Source: Bacteroidota bacterium
Lineage (GTDB): Bacteria > Bacteroidota > Bacteroidia > UKL13-3
NCBI GenBank assembly: GCA_030680835.1
Contig: JAUXUD010000022.1
Location: 1 to 64,000 of the forward strand
Reading direction: 5' to 3'
DNA: 64,000 nt
Shown: positions 45,606 to 54,400 of the stretch, piece after piece
How the letters are laid out: each line of letters begins with the position of its first letter
Position numbering within the stretch: the stretch's first letter is position 1
The notes under the pieces: model-generated
Seen by the model: the letters and a program-made list of their open reading frames with translations, nothing else
The model's database searches: none
What the model was told of the DNA's origin: nothing
Made by a program: the position numbers and the translations under genes

Positions 45606-47273
45606 TCACACCGTCTGCAAATACTTTTGCACCATATAAATTCCGGCTGAACCTTCGCCTACTGCTGCTGCAACCCTTCTGTTGGCACCGCTCCTTACGT
45701 CTCCTACTGCAAACACACCGGGTATATTGGTTTCAAAAAGAAAGGGGTCCCGTTCCAGATTCCACCCTTTGGTCCTGTTGTTAATTTTTGGCAAATCGGA
45801 ACCTGTTAATATAAAGCCCTTTTCATCGAGTGGAACAAAACCTGCCAACATTTCGGCATGAGGTTTTGCACCGATAAAAATAAACATGGCTGCAAATTCA
45901 TGAATAGTTTCCTGCGCTGTCTTAATATTTTTTACAACAACTTTCTCAAGTTTATTATTGCCACTTACTGAAATAACTTCAACTTCAGAAATTACATTGA
46001 TGTTTGGTGTGGAATTTATTCTTTCAACAAGATAGTTTGACATTCCGGGACTCAACGACCCGGAACGTATAAGCATGGTGATATTTTTTGCATAACGGCT
46101 AAAAAACACTGCGCCTTGTCCTGCTGAATTAGCACCCCCAACAATACAAATGTTTTTATCTTTATAGGTTGATGCCTCTGTCATTGCAGCGCCATAATAA
46201 ACACCGATTCCCTGCAAGGCTTCAATGCCAATGGCATCTAATTTTCTTACCAACATTCCTGTTGCAAATACAATGGAATAGCATGCAATTTCATTGCCAT
46301 CACTGAGTTTGATATAGCGGTAAGGATCTTCCCTTCTGAATGAAACGGCTTCCTGGGCCGTTAGTATTTCTGCTCCAAATTTTTTAGCCTGAGCAACTGC
46401 CCGTTGCGCTAAGTCGGCACCTGAAACACCTGCCGGAAACCCCAGATAATTTTCAATTCTCGAACTGGTGCCTGCCTGACCGCCCGGTGCATTTCGTTCT
46501 ATGATGAGGGTCCGTAAACCTTCGGAAGCCCCATAAACTGCATTGGCTAAACCTGCTGGTCCGGAACCTATGACCACCAGATCATAAAATGGCTTATTGG
46601 CTTTGGTTTGAATTCCTGTTTTTGAAGCCAGTTCGAGGTTTGAAGGTGCTGTAAGATAAGTTCCATCCGGCATCAGAATGACCGGAAGATTTTTAAATTC
46701 ATCAGAAAGAGGTCTGATTAATTCCTTAACGGCTTCATCCCTTTCAATATCAATCCAGAGATAAGGCACCCTGTTCTGAGATAAAAATTCCTTTGTTTCG
46801 TAACTTCTTGCATTCCAATTTGCGCCTGCAATACGAATCCCTTCAAAATCAGTTTTCACTTGTGAAGACCAAAGCGCAAGTACGTCATCCAGTATAGGAT
46901 AAAGTTTTTGTTCAGGAGGATCCCATGGCTTCATGAGATAGTGATCGAGGCCAATTTCATTAATACTGACAATAGCCGCTTCGGTGTCGGCATATGCGGT
47001 AAGCAGTACTTTTCTGGACTCCGGAAAAATTTTTCTGATTTCTGCCAGAAATTCTGTGCCGCTTATTTCAGGCATGCGCTGATCAACCAAAAATAAAGCA
47101 ACTGCATTTCCTCTGTGTTTCAATTGCATACATGCATCTGATGCTTCCTGTGCAGAACCCGCTTTCATAATCCGGTATTCATTCGTGTAATGCTGGCGCA
47201 AATCCCTTTCTATAGATGAAAGAACTTCAGCATCATCATCAACACAAAATATTACAGGTTTGTTTTTTGCCAT
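45606..47273 (-). CDS. Receiver domain fused to a thioredoxin-reductase-like flavoprotein
   Basis: A 555-residue soluble fusion. Residues 1-125 form a response-regulator receiver: DDD at 12-14, phosphoacceptor Asp64 in FLVDQRMP, TAY, and MKPW. A short alpha/beta linker follows. Residues about 230-555 form a two-dinucleotide-binding-domain flavoprotein (GSGPAGLANAVYGASEG for FAD, GGANSAGQGA for NAD(P)H, GVFAVGDVRSG near the end). The CxxC redox pair of thioredoxin reductase is missing (YYGAAMTEAS stands there), so it should not be called a thioredoxin reductase. It lies 11 bases after the double-PAS kinase, its likely phosphodonor. Confidence 0.88.
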   Translation of the reverse strand: MAKNKPVIFCVDDDAEVLSSIERDLRQHYTNEYRIMKAGSAQEASDACMQLKHRGNAVALFLVDQRMPEISGTEFLAEIRKIFPESRKVLLTAYADTEAAIVSINEIGLDHYLMKPWDPPEQKLYPILDDVLALWSSQVKTDFEGIRIAGANWNARSYETKEFLSQNRVPYLWIDIERDEAVKELIRPLSDEFKNLPVILMPDGTYLTAPSNLELASKTGIQTKANKPFYDLVVIGSGPAGLANAVYGASEGLRTLIIERNAPGGQAGTSSRIENYLGFPAGVSGADLAQRAVAQAKKFGAEILTAQEAVSFRREDPYRYIKLSDGNEIACYSIVFATGMLVRKLDAIGIEALQGIGVYYGAAMTEASTYKDKNICIVGGANSAGQGAVFFSRYAKNITMLIRSGSLSPGMSNYLVERINSTPNINVISEVEVISVSGNNKLEKVVVKNIKTAQETIHEFAAMFIFIGAKPHAEMLAGFVPLDEKGFILTGSDLPKINNRTKGWNLERDPFLFETNIPGVFAVGDVRSGANRRVAAAVGEGSAGIYMVQKYLQTV

Positions 47274-47284
47274 GTCTAATAAAA

Positions 47285-48970
47285 TTATTGAGAAGAATCA
47301 ATTGGAAGTTTAACAATAAATTTAGTCATCCCGGGCATTGATTGCAGATTGATTAAACCCTTATGTTTTTCGGTGATTATTCCATAACTTGTGGCTAGCC
47401 CAAGCCCGGTTCCTTTACCCGGTTCTTTGGTTGTAAAAAATGGATCGAAAATTCGTGATTGAATTTCCTCGGAAATTCCGGGGCCATTATCTTCAATCTC
47501 AACTACTATAAATCTGCTTTCCTGTGTGGTGCGAATAATAATTTCTCCTTTGCCTTTCATGGCATCAATACTATTGTCTATAATATTTGTCCATACCTGG
47601 TTGAGTTCACTTCCATAAGCTGTAATGTGAGGTAATGTTTCAGCGTACTCCCTGAGTACAACAACACCTGATTTAATCTTACTCCGAAGGATTACCAATG
47701 TATTATCAATTCCTTCATGTATATTTACTTTCTGAATGGGTGCCTGACCCAGAAATGAATAGTTTTTTAATGCCCCCACTATTTCTGAAATACGACCGGC
47801 TCCTTCACTTATTTCATGAAGCAATGAATAAACAATAAAAGTATTTGCAAGCCATGCAAGAATTTCCTTTAAAACAGTTGAATGTACATTTGATTCAATC
47901 TTATTCAGCAAGGGTATATCAAGGTTCATGGCTGCCATACTGGGTGCCAAACTCCATGAATTTTCTATTTCTCTTTCTTCAAGCCACTCTTCCAATATCA
48001 ATTCTCTGTCACTGCGCTCCATTGAATTTAAATCGCCTTGAGCCGTAACAGCATTCATCGCAAGTTTTGAAAGATCTTGTATCATCTCACGCTCGTTTTG
48101 GGTCAAACCCATCCCGTTTAATATAAGCGTTCTTTTTTCAAGATCATGATAAACAACTTTGAGTTGTTTAGCTGCTCGCGCTGCCGCTGCCGCTGGGTTG
48201 TTTAACTCATGAGCAACTCCTGCAGCAAGCGTTCCAAGCGTTGCCATTTTTTCTGATTGCCTCAATTGCTTTTCAGCAAGTTTTTGAATAGTAATATCTG
48301 TGCCAAAAACAAAAATCAGATTCGTTTTGAAATCCCTTCTGTGATTAAATACAAAATATATTTCGCCAATTTGTTTTTCTACCGGAACGATATGAGAGGA
48401 ATTGAGTATGTTTTTCCAAACTTCCTTATTGATATTCGGGAGTATTTCATTCCAATACCTGCCTAAAAGATTTTCGCCAAATACAGCGGTTGCTGCATTA
48501 TTTGATAACAATACCAGACTCTCAAGATTCATTCGTAAAACAGGACCCGGATTCATATCAGGAAACCTTGCAATTTCCGCGATGGTTGCTTTCTGTTCCT
48601 CCAGTTTTCTTTCATTCAATTTGTTTACGGTGATATCGGTACCATATACAAATACATGATCTTCGCTACACACATAGGTGAACAAAATGCATAATTTCCC
48701 AATCTCTGCTTCAAGAGTAAATGTAGTTTTACAATTAAGGACATCCTGCCAGATATCAGCATGAATTCCAGGACATATTTCAAACCAGCTTTGACCTATT
48801 AATTTGAATTCTCCAAATAATTTTTTGGCCTTCGAATTCGCCAAAAGGATCTTCCCCGTTTTGTCAAAACGACAAACCGGTCCGGGATTCATTTCAGGGA
48901 ACCTGGCCATTTCTGCCAGCTCCTCCTGCATTCTTTCTAAATCCGATTTTTTAACTGTTTGCTCTCCCAT
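47285..48970 (-). CDS. Soluble double-PAS sensor histidine kinase
   Basis: A 561-residue cytoplasmic kinase with no membrane segment. Two tandem PAS domains (about 22-115 and 133-228) each begin with ARFPxMNPGPV, showing internal duplication. The H-box AAGVAHELNNPAAAA puts His254. A helical middle part (about 265-400) follows, then an HATPase_c domain (NIIDNSIDAM, EDNGPGISEE, GTGLGLATSYGI). It is located between the 91-residue gene, which it overlaps by 20 bases, and the receiver-flavoprotein fusion; they form one operon. The fusion is the likely cognate receiver. Confidence 0.92.
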   Translation of the reverse strand: MGEQTVKKSDLERMQEELAEMARFPEMNPGPVCRFDKTGKILLANSKAKKLFGEFKLIGQSWFEICPGIHADIWQDVLNCKTTFTLEAEIGKLCILFTYVCSEDHVFVYGTDITVNKLNERKLEEQKATIAEIARFPDMNPGPVLRMNLESLVLLSNNAATAVFGENLLGRYWNEILPNINKEVWKNILNSSHIVPVEKQIGEIYFVFNHRRDFKTNLIFVFGTDITIQKLAEKQLRQSEKMATLGTLAAGVAHELNNPAAAAARAAKQLKVVYHDLEKRTLILNGMGLTQNEREMIQDLSKLAMNAVTAQGDLNSMERSDRELILEEWLEEREIENSWSLAPSMAAMNLDIPLLNKIESNVHSTVLKEILAWLANTFIVYSLLHEISEGAGRISEIVGALKNYSFLGQAPIQKVNIHEGIDNTLVILRSKIKSGVVVLREYAETLPHITAYGSELNQVWTNIIDNSIDAMKGKGEIIIRTTQESRFIVVEIEDNGPGISEEIQSRIFDPFFTTKEPGKGTGLGLATSYGIITEKHKGLINLQSMPGMTKFIVKLPIDSSQ

Positions 48971-49226
48971 GCAAAGGATCCCCGCTTGCGGCAGGTTTAA
49001 AATTTACCAGTTTGATCACTTTTGTTTTGTCCCTGAATAAAGGAGGCACAGACATTTTTGCCATGGCATGACTATCGGCTTCTAAAATTGCGTAAGCATT
49101 GTGGTCATTATCATAACAGCCCCACTCAAAATGGGTTAAGAAACCGGCATGAAATTCCCTGAAATGTTTAATGGCCATACGGCAATCTTCTGCAGTATGG
49201 TTTGAAATAACCAGGTAACGATCCAT
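48951..49226 (-). CDS. Small alpha/beta protein of the PAS-kinase operon
   Basis: A 91-residue soluble protein with no family that I can name firmly. The pattern MDRYLVISNHTAEDCRMAIK ... GFLTHFEWGCYDNDHNAYAI is that of a small ferredoxin-like alpha/beta dimer. It is the promoter-proximal gene of the minus-strand signalling operon, and its 3' end overlaps the kinase start by 20 bases. A TAnnTTTG box lies just upstream. It might be a sensor or adaptor. Confidence 0.7.
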   Translation of the reverse strand: MDRYLVISNHTAEDCRMAIKHFREFHAGFLTHFEWGCYDNDHNAYAILEADSHAMAKMSVPPLFRDKTKVIKLVNFKPAASGDPLHGRANS

Positions 49227-49248
49227 AAGTTTTGATATTTAAGTTTAA

Positions 49249-49256
49249 CAAATTTA
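49249..49256 (-). promoter_or_regulatory. Candidate -7 box of the PAS-kinase operon
   Basis: On the minus strand this reads TAAATTTG, a perfect TAnnTTTG, 22 bases before the ATG at 49226. No clear TTG -33 element is seen at the usual spacing. Confidence 0.45.
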
Positions 49257-49337
49257 TTTTAAAATTTTTAAACCCTGTTATCATACGAAAAATTATAGAA
49301 TATTAAATTTATCTATAATATAATATTAATGTTTTCT

Positions 49338-50249
49338 TTACAAATAGAGCTCAATCAAACTTCTGGCCAGTCTGATTCCGGAAAGAACAACCCGGCGTTC
49401 AGCAATTGCACGGGCTTCCTGATCATATGTGATATTTACCTGAGTCGGATTTTCTTTTGTCCCTTTAATGGTGCCTTTCAAATATGCTTTTGAAACGGCC
49501 AGATTCCAGCTTTCGTTTTTTACCCAGTCTTCTACTTTTAAATTTGATTTTAATTCTTTCAGCTTTGAGGGCTTATACATGCGCATATCCAAAAGCTTTT
49601 GCGCATAGGTTTGATATCCTGAAGTTTCAACATGAACCAATTTATCCCAATAACTATGCAGTACCCAGGCTCTTGTTGAATCAACAAATTTTATATAGGT
49701 ATCATTTCCGCCCCGGTCTCCGGTTGGATGGTTTATGTCAAACAATCCAATGGTATGCAGGGGCTGATGCAGGTCCTGTAAAATATGAAACAACCAGCAA
49801 AGATTGATTGCCTTTTCTTTAGATTCCTTTTGTGTTTTAAGTTCTATTAACAATGCGTTTAATTTTTCAACGGCATTGATATTTTCGGGTGCTAAAGCTG
49901 TTATGTTTTCATTTTCGGGCACAAAGGGGTAATTGATATAATGCCATTTTGTTTTTTCTCCCCCGCCCAATTCAGGAATTCTTCTTACTTCATCAGGCCA
50001 TACCGATGCCAGCATAAATAAGGTAATATCTTTTTGATCCGGATTTATTTTTGAAAGGGTATCAGCCCACCGGGTATGATACCAGGGATGATACTGCAGC
50101 GTTGCCAAAACCTTTTGCAGGATAACAGGATTGTTTTTTTTCAGGTAAGTATATGCAATTGCGCCCGCTGTACTATGTCCGCCTGCATTCCAGGCAAATG
50201 ATATTAAAGGAAACAGCAGCAGTAAAAAAGCAAGTTTGATTGTTTTCAT
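49338..50249 (-). CDS. S1/P1-type secreted nuclease
   Basis: A zinc-dependent 3'-nucleotide-forming nuclease of the S1/P1 family, 303 residues. The signal peptide ends near SFA, leaving Trp20 of AWNAGGHSTAG as the N-terminal zinc ligand. Further metal-site motifs are WYHTRWADTLSK, TKWHYINYPF, WLFHILQDLHQPLHT and DRGGND. It should act in the periplasm or outside, degrading single-stranded nucleic acid. It has no T9SS domain and is separated from the CHRD gene by a terminator. Confidence 0.92.
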   Translation of the reverse strand: MKTIKLAFLLLLFPLISFAWNAGGHSTAGAIAYTYLKKNNPVILQKVLATLQYHPWYHTRWADTLSKINPDQKDITLFMLASVWPDEVRRIPELGGGEKTKWHYINYPFVPENENITALAPENINAVEKLNALLIELKTQKESKEKAINLCWLFHILQDLHQPLHTIGLFDINHPTGDRGGNDTYIKFVDSTRAWVLHSYWDKLVHVETSGYQTYAQKLLDMRMYKPSKLKELKSNLKVEDWVKNESWNLAVSKAYLKGTIKGTKENPTQVNITYDQEARAIAERRVVLSGIRLARSLIELYL

Positions 50250-50323
50250 TTGATATGATTTTACTGGCGCAATGTTACAGAATCAAATTTGAGTTTTTAT
50301 TAAAATATATTCATGATTTTAGC

Positions 50324-50356
50324 AAAAAAACCTCCGGAGAAAATATCCCCGGAGGT
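50324..50356 (-). terminator. Rho-independent terminator of the CHRD protein gene
   Basis: The stem ACCTCCGG (50330-50337) pairs with CCGGAGGT (50349-50356). On the minus strand it is followed by a run of seven U (complement of the A-run at 50324-50330). It lies 26 bases past the stop of the minus-strand CHRD gene. Confidence 0.8.
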
Positions 50357-50381
50357 ATTTAGTATTTGCTTTCTATTAATT

Positions 50382-52235
50382 TTAATTCTTTACAAACCTG
50401 GTATGAGAAAATAATGCTCCATTTAAACTTATTTCTGCGAAATAAATACCCGGGTTCAGATTTTGAGTATTAATTAAAACATCATTACTTCCGGGCGTAA
50501 TTGTTGTTAAAGTGGTTAGCAATATTTTGCCATTAATATCATAAATTCTTATTGAACCTTGTGCATTTTCGATTGCATCCACTTTAACATTTAAAACATC
50601 TGTTACCGGATTCGGATACAGCTTCACCGACGAGGCATCAGCAATCCGGTTTTGATTTATTCCTGTTCCGATACTAGGTGACGAAATGCGATAGTAACGC
50701 ATCAGCTGTCCCCTTATTTCACCGCTGGCAAAAACAGAGCTGTGAATATTGATATAGGTACTGTCATTGGTAGCCATTGCAATTGCATTGCTTAATGTAA
50801 ACCCTCCTGCAGCTTTTGCAAAAAGATAGCTGCCATTATTGGTAAAGGGATTCATGTCTATGATTACACCACCGGATTGCCCTTTTAATCCTGCATGAAT
50901 ATGACCTGCACTAAAGGTTCCCTGTAAGCCATCACATACTGCCATAATATGAAGATTGGTGCGGTCCCTATCATAAGTTGCAATTGCGGTTCCTTTGGCA
51001 ACACTCGATGTGGATGCTTGTGCTCCGTCTATTTCTGCAATAAATCCTTCGCGGGCCGAACGAAATACCTGTCCACGAATTTCACCACCCGGATTATTGG
51101 TAGTATGAACAGCAAAGTATAAATTCCCTTTTAATAATTCACTTAACATGGCATTACTAAAAGGTTCGGTATCATTTGCTGTCCAAATGCCACTTATATT
51201 GTTTCCAACCATTACCAGTGTTTTTACTGCACCGCTGGAAAGTGCACCCGCATTATGAAAATGCGCACCTGTTGCAGTACTCAACAAACCACTAAACATA
51301 ACCTGGAATGAAAGTGTATCCATTGTTTTGTTTAACATTAAGGTAGCAACGCCATAAGCAGATGAAACCACAGCAGGGATTCCACCGGCATCTACTATTG
51401 CCTTTTGGTTGAGCCATGCATCGAAACGTAAGGTTTTGGAGCTACGCAACTGACCGCGTATTTCGCCACCTGCAAAAGCTGTAGTATGAAAATTAATGTA
51501 TACACTATCTGACATCAGACAGGCCATCAAGGTAGTCCAGGTAGAAGCAGACAAGGTTATACCTCCCACGAGGGAAACACTATCAGAAGCCAGTATACTG
51601 TTTAATCCTAAAATTACACCTCCATTCTGACCCATTTTACCATGATGCAAATGTACATTCACAATCTTATTGCTTAAATTGGTTACCGCTTTTACAACTA
51701 CGGTATCGCCTTTCAATCCAAAATTTATTGAAGCAAGACCTTTTGCCAATGATATCGTTGACGCCTGGGTACCATCTATAACAGCCTCAAAACTCCAGTC
51801 GGTTTCAAGTTTAATACTGCCTAAAATTTCAACTGCGGGGTTTGTCACTGTATGAACGGCAATGTATAAATTGCCTTCCATAAAATCGCCCATTAAGCTG
51901 TTTAATTGGGTTCCGCTAATAAAACTCCGAATGGTGTTTCCCTGTACCTTACCTGCAAAATCAATAATTACATTTCCACCGGTTCTGCCGTTATGAATAT
52001 GGAAACCCGTTAATGCACTGCTTAGTTTTGCAAAGCTTGCTGTAAAATACATGGTATCGCGGGTTGAATTGAGCATGAATGCCGCCACACCGTTAGCGTT
52101 GGTAGTTACTCCGGGTGCCGCCTGCATCCTTGCAGAAAAGGTAAGCCGATCGCTTAAATGATTGGCTTTTACAGACACGAATCCCAGAATTCCCATTAAG
52201 ATAAGTGTCGCTTTAAATTGTGTAAATTTTTTCAT
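50382..52235 (-). CDS. Four-CHRD-domain secreted protein with T9SS sorting domain
   Basis: A 617-residue secreted protein. The start at 52235 (MKKFTQFKATLILMG) gives a normal signal peptide; a longer in-frame ATG at 52277 is less likely. Four CHRD domains follow at roughly 30-145, 155-275, 280-400 and 410-530, each with a histidine signature (FHIHNGRTGG, VHLHHGKMGQNGG, AHFHNAG, GHIHAGLKGQSGG). The C-terminus is a T9SS domain (KLYPNPVTDVLNVKV). CHRD domains are known from chordin and bacterial relatives; their role is unproven. Likely a surface or extracellular protein. Confidence 0.9.
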   Translation of the reverse strand: MKKFTQFKATLILMGILGFVSVKANHLSDRLTFSARMQAAPGVTTNANGVAAFMLNSTRDTMYFTASFAKLSSALTGFHIHNGRTGGNVIIDFAGKVQGNTIRSFISGTQLNSLMGDFMEGNLYIAVHTVTNPAVEILGSIKLETDWSFEAVIDGTQASTISLAKGLASINFGLKGDTVVVKAVTNLSNKIVNVHLHHGKMGQNGGVILGLNSILASDSVSLVGGITLSASTWTTLMACLMSDSVYINFHTTAFAGGEIRGQLRSSKTLRFDAWLNQKAIVDAGGIPAVVSSAYGVATLMLNKTMDTLSFQVMFSGLLSTATGAHFHNAGALSSGAVKTLVMVGNNISGIWTANDTEPFSNAMLSELLKGNLYFAVHTTNNPGGEIRGQVFRSAREGFIAEIDGAQASTSSVAKGTAIATYDRDRTNLHIMAVCDGLQGTFSAGHIHAGLKGQSGGVIIDMNPFTNNGSYLFAKAAGGFTLSNAIAMATNDSTYINIHSSVFASGEIRGQLMRYYRISSPSIGTGINQNRIADASSVKLYPNPVTDVLNVKVDAIENAQGSIRIYDINGKILLTTLTTITPGSNDVLINTQNLNPGIYFAEISLNGALFSHTRFVKN

Positions 52236-52356
52236 GATGATAATTTTTATGGTTAAACAATGAGATATACGCAGCAAATAAAAAGTTGGATTTACAAAAT
52301 TGAAAAAAAGTTTTGTAAAAATTATTTTACAAAAATTATTTCAAAATTAAAATCTG

Positions 52357-52364
52357 TAAATTTG
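52357..52364 (+). promoter_or_regulatory. Candidate -7 box upstream of the cytochrome-like lipoprotein
   Basis: TAAATTTG, a perfect TAnnTTTG, lies 20 bases before the ATG at 52385. The region between this gene and the divergent CHRD gene is very AT-rich, with AAAAATTATTT repeated near 52316 and 52331. Confidence 0.45.
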
Positions 52365-52384
52365 AATTTAACGTAAATATAATT

Positions 52385-52762
52385 ATGAAAGACATCGGTA
52401 TCCTGTTCATTTTTTTAATTGTTGCTTTGGCTTTTTCGTGCAAACATGAAATACCGGTGGCCCCAGCTGATACAAACAAATGTGATACCGCTATGGTTAC
52501 CTATTCCATCAGCATCAAAGGTGTAATCAGTGCGAATTGTGGGCATTGCCACGGAAGCACAGTTTATACGACAAAAGGCAGTGGATATAATTTTGACGAT
52601 TATAATGTACTAAAAAATGAAGTTGATAATGGCAATTTGGCAAAGGCAATAAACCATTTACCCGGTGTTGTACCGATGCCCTTAGATAAGACTGAAAAAA
52701 TAAGCACCTGCGAAATCAGAAAATTTATGATATGGATTGATGCAGGAGCACCAAATAATTAA
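52385..52762 (+). CDS. Cytochrome c-like heme lipoprotein
   Basis: A 125-residue protein with signal and lipobox LAFSC (Cys19). One heme attachment site, CGHCH (52-56), and a possible axial Met in VVPMPLD are visible. The short size and IWIDAGAPNN end are typical of PSCyt/cytochrome-c domains in Bacteroidota. Expected to sit on the periplasmic side as an electron carrier; partner unknown. The gene stands alone, divergent from the CHRD protein gene. Confidence 0.85.
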   Translation: MKDIGILFIFLIVALAFSCKHEIPVAPADTNKCDTAMVTYSISIKGVISANCGHCHGSTVYTTKGSGYNFDDYNVLKNEVDNGNLAKAINHLPGVVPMPLDKTEKISTCEIRKFMIWIDAGAPNN

Positions 52763-52802
52763 GAATGAATATTACCTTCAGTTTGCAGAAATATGTTAAA
52801 TA

Positions 52803-52820
52803 TGTGGAAATAATTCCACA
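52803..52820. promoter_or_regulatory. Perfect dyad in the gap before the FMN reductase gene
   Basis: TGTGGAA (52803-52809) is inverted as TTCCACA (52814-52820) with a 4-base spacer. It lies 100 bases upstream of 52920, with a perfect TAGCTTTG box near 52896. It may be an operator. Confidence 0.35.
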
Positions 52821-52919
52821 ACTGTGAAAAATATTGTTCAGTTTGAATTCTTTAATATAATTCAGGAGCCTGGCATCAGTATTGCTTCAAATATCTTAGC
52901 TTTGTTTTAATAATTTATC

Positions 52920-53492
52920 ATGATGCCACATATATCAATCATTTCAGTCAGTGTTAGAATTGGTAGAAACAGTCACCGCCTTGCACTCTATTTTAAAAAT
53001 TACCTGGAAGAAAATAAGTTGGCCACAGTGGATATTGTTGATTTGAAAGCATACAATTTCCCGATTTTTGAAGAACGCTTAAAATTTATAAAAGAGCCTA
53101 CAGCGCAAATGTTGGAATATTCCGAAAGAATAAAATCTGCAGACGGAATCATTATAGTTACTCCTGAATATAATGGAGGATATCCGCCGAGTTTGAAAAA
53201 CGCAATAGATTTTTTATATGCCGAATGGCGCAGAAAACCTATAGCCATAGCCACTGCATCAGATGGCGCATTTGGAGGAAGTCAGGTAATTACTTCATTG
53301 CAGTTTAGCTTATGGAAAATTCATGCCTGGACGGTTCCTCAAATGTTTCCTGCTCCCAAAGTAAATGAGGCATTTGATGAGGCGGGTATTCCAAAAGATA
53401 AAGAAGCAACAGATAAAAGGGCCGATGTCTTTATCAAAGAATTGCTTTGGTGCATGAAAGCCAAGCAATATATGGATAGCCAGGCTTTCTAG
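52920..53492 (+). CDS. NADPH-dependent FMN reductase (flavodoxin-like fold)
   Basis: A 190-residue flavoprotein of the NAD(P)H-dependent FMN/azo/chromate reductase family. It carries SVSVRIGRNSHRLA for phosphate binding and the signature TPEYNGGYPPSLKNAIDFL at about 79-97. The start is the first of two adjacent ATGs. The gene is 13 bases before the thiamine pyrophosphokinase gene, but a promoter-like box lies between them. Confidence 0.92.
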   Translation: MMPHISIISVSVRIGRNSHRLALYFKNYLEENKLATVDIVDLKAYNFPIFEERLKFIKEPTAQMLEYSERIKSADGIIIVTPEYNGGYPPSLKNAIDFLYAEWRRKPIAIATASDGAFGGSQVITSLQFSLWKIHAWTVPQMFPAPKVNEAFDEAGIPKDKEATDKRADVFIKELLWCMKAKQYMDSQAF

Positions 53493-53493
53493 C

Positions 53494-53501
53494 TATATTT
53501 G
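53494..53501 (+). promoter_or_regulatory. Candidate -7 box for a leaderless transcript of thiamine pyrophosphokinase
   Basis: TATATTTG, a perfect TAnnTTTG, begins just after the upstream stop and ends 4 bases before the ATG at 53506. A transcription start at the usual distance would fall on or at the ATG. Confidence 0.4.
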
Positions 53502-53505
53502 CGGC

Positions 53506-54174
53506 ATGTCGTCACATCATGTAGTAAGAGATACCCAGGAACCTGCCTTAATAATTGCCAACGGAGAAGCCTGTTCCAATGAACTGCTTTCGCAGTTGCT
53601 CGAATGGAATCCCATCGTAATGGTATTGGATGGAGCACTAGAACGAGTGCTTGAACTGGGAATAAAAATTGATATTGTATCGGGTGATTTCGACCGGCAG
53701 AAAAATCCGGAAGCATTACTCAAGCATCAATATCCGGTTGAAATCATTCACACGCCCGATCAGGATAAAACAGACCTGGAAAAAGGAATAGAAATTCTGT
53801 TAAGCCGCAATCACAAAGCCATCAATATTGTATGGGCTACCGGAAGAAGGTCGGATCATACCATTACCAATATTACCAATTTAACGCACTTTGCAAATGA
53901 AGCAACCCTGGTGATATATGATGATTATTCTAAAATTTATTGCCTTCCCAAAGGATTTGAAAAATGGTATTCTGCCGGCACTCCCCTTTCGCTCATTCCT
54001 GTTGGAACCGTAACAGGTATAAGTACAGAAGGATTGAAATACAATATGCAAAATGCTTGTTTGGAAATTGGTGTACGAACAGGAAGCAGCAATGAAGCAG
54101 CAGCTGATGGATTGGTGAAAATAAATTATGAAGAAGGTAATTTGTTAATGATGGAATGCAATGACAGGGATTAA
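53506..54174 (+). CDS. thiN: Thiamine pyrophosphokinase
   Basis: A 222-residue enzyme that transfers pyrophosphate from ATP to thiamine to give thiamine diphosphate. Characteristic blocks are VLDGALERVLELG, DIVSGDFDRQ, TPDQDKTDLEKGI (the DxxKTD motif), WATGRRSDHTITNI, and a C-terminal SNEAAADGLVKINYEEGNLL. No other thiamine gene is nearby and no TPP riboswitch is seen. The start follows a TATATTTG box by 4 bases, so the message may be leaderless; no alternative start fits upstream. Confidence 0.9.
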   Translation: MSSHHVVRDTQEPALIIANGEACSNELLSQLLEWNPIVMVLDGALERVLELGIKIDIVSGDFDRQKNPEALLKHQYPVEIIHTPDQDKTDLEKGIEILLSRNHKAINIVWATGRRSDHTITNITNLTHFANEATLVIYDDYSKIYCLPKGFEKWYSAGTPLSLIPVGTVTGISTEGLKYNMQNACLEIGVRTGSSNEAAADGLVKINYEEGNLLMMECNDRD

Positions 54175-54177
54175 AAT

Positions 54178-54203
54178 AAAAAGCCACCCGGAAGCAGCTT
54201 TTT
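54178..54203. terminator. Weak stem-loop after thiamine pyrophosphokinase
   Basis: AAAAAGC (54178-54184) pairs with GCTTTTT (54197-54203) around a 12-base loop. It lies 3 bases after the stop and is usable in both directions. Confidence 0.45.
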
Positions 54204-54277
54204 ATATAAACTCAAACTATGAAAACCAATATTTTGCTGTCAATATTAAATTAATTAATACCTGTTCATTTAGTCAG

Positions 54278-54400
54278 GAGTCTGAGCTAGAATGTTCTCT
54301 GGCAAGGCTTGCGAAGTCACCAAAAAGCGGAGTGTACTAGTGTACATGAGCATTTTTGGGGATGAGCATAACGCAGCCAGAGGACATTATAGACAGACTC
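54278..54400. repeat. Large imperfect palindrome of about 123 bp, possible dispersed element
   Basis: The arms start with GAGTCTG (54278-54284) and end with CAGACTC (54394-54400). Further matching blocks are CTCTGG with CCAGAG and CCAAAAA with TTTTTGG. The centre near 54332-54345 is GTGTACTAGTGTAC. The whole stretch can fold into one long hairpin. It reaches the stop codon of the DsrE-like gene (54400-54402). Sequences of this type (GTGTAC ... GTACA flanked by CGGAG and GAGCA) look familiar as dispersed bacterial palindromes, but I cannot confirm copy number here. Confidence 0.6.

Noticed and set aside
45606-47273. Naming the receiver fusion a thioredoxin reductase
   Set aside because: The CxxC redox pair is not present where the family has it.
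52236-52277. N-terminal extension of the CHRD protein from ATG 52277
   Set aside because: The extension would put a hydrophilic stretch before the signal peptide; the ATG at 52235 gives a normal signal sequence.
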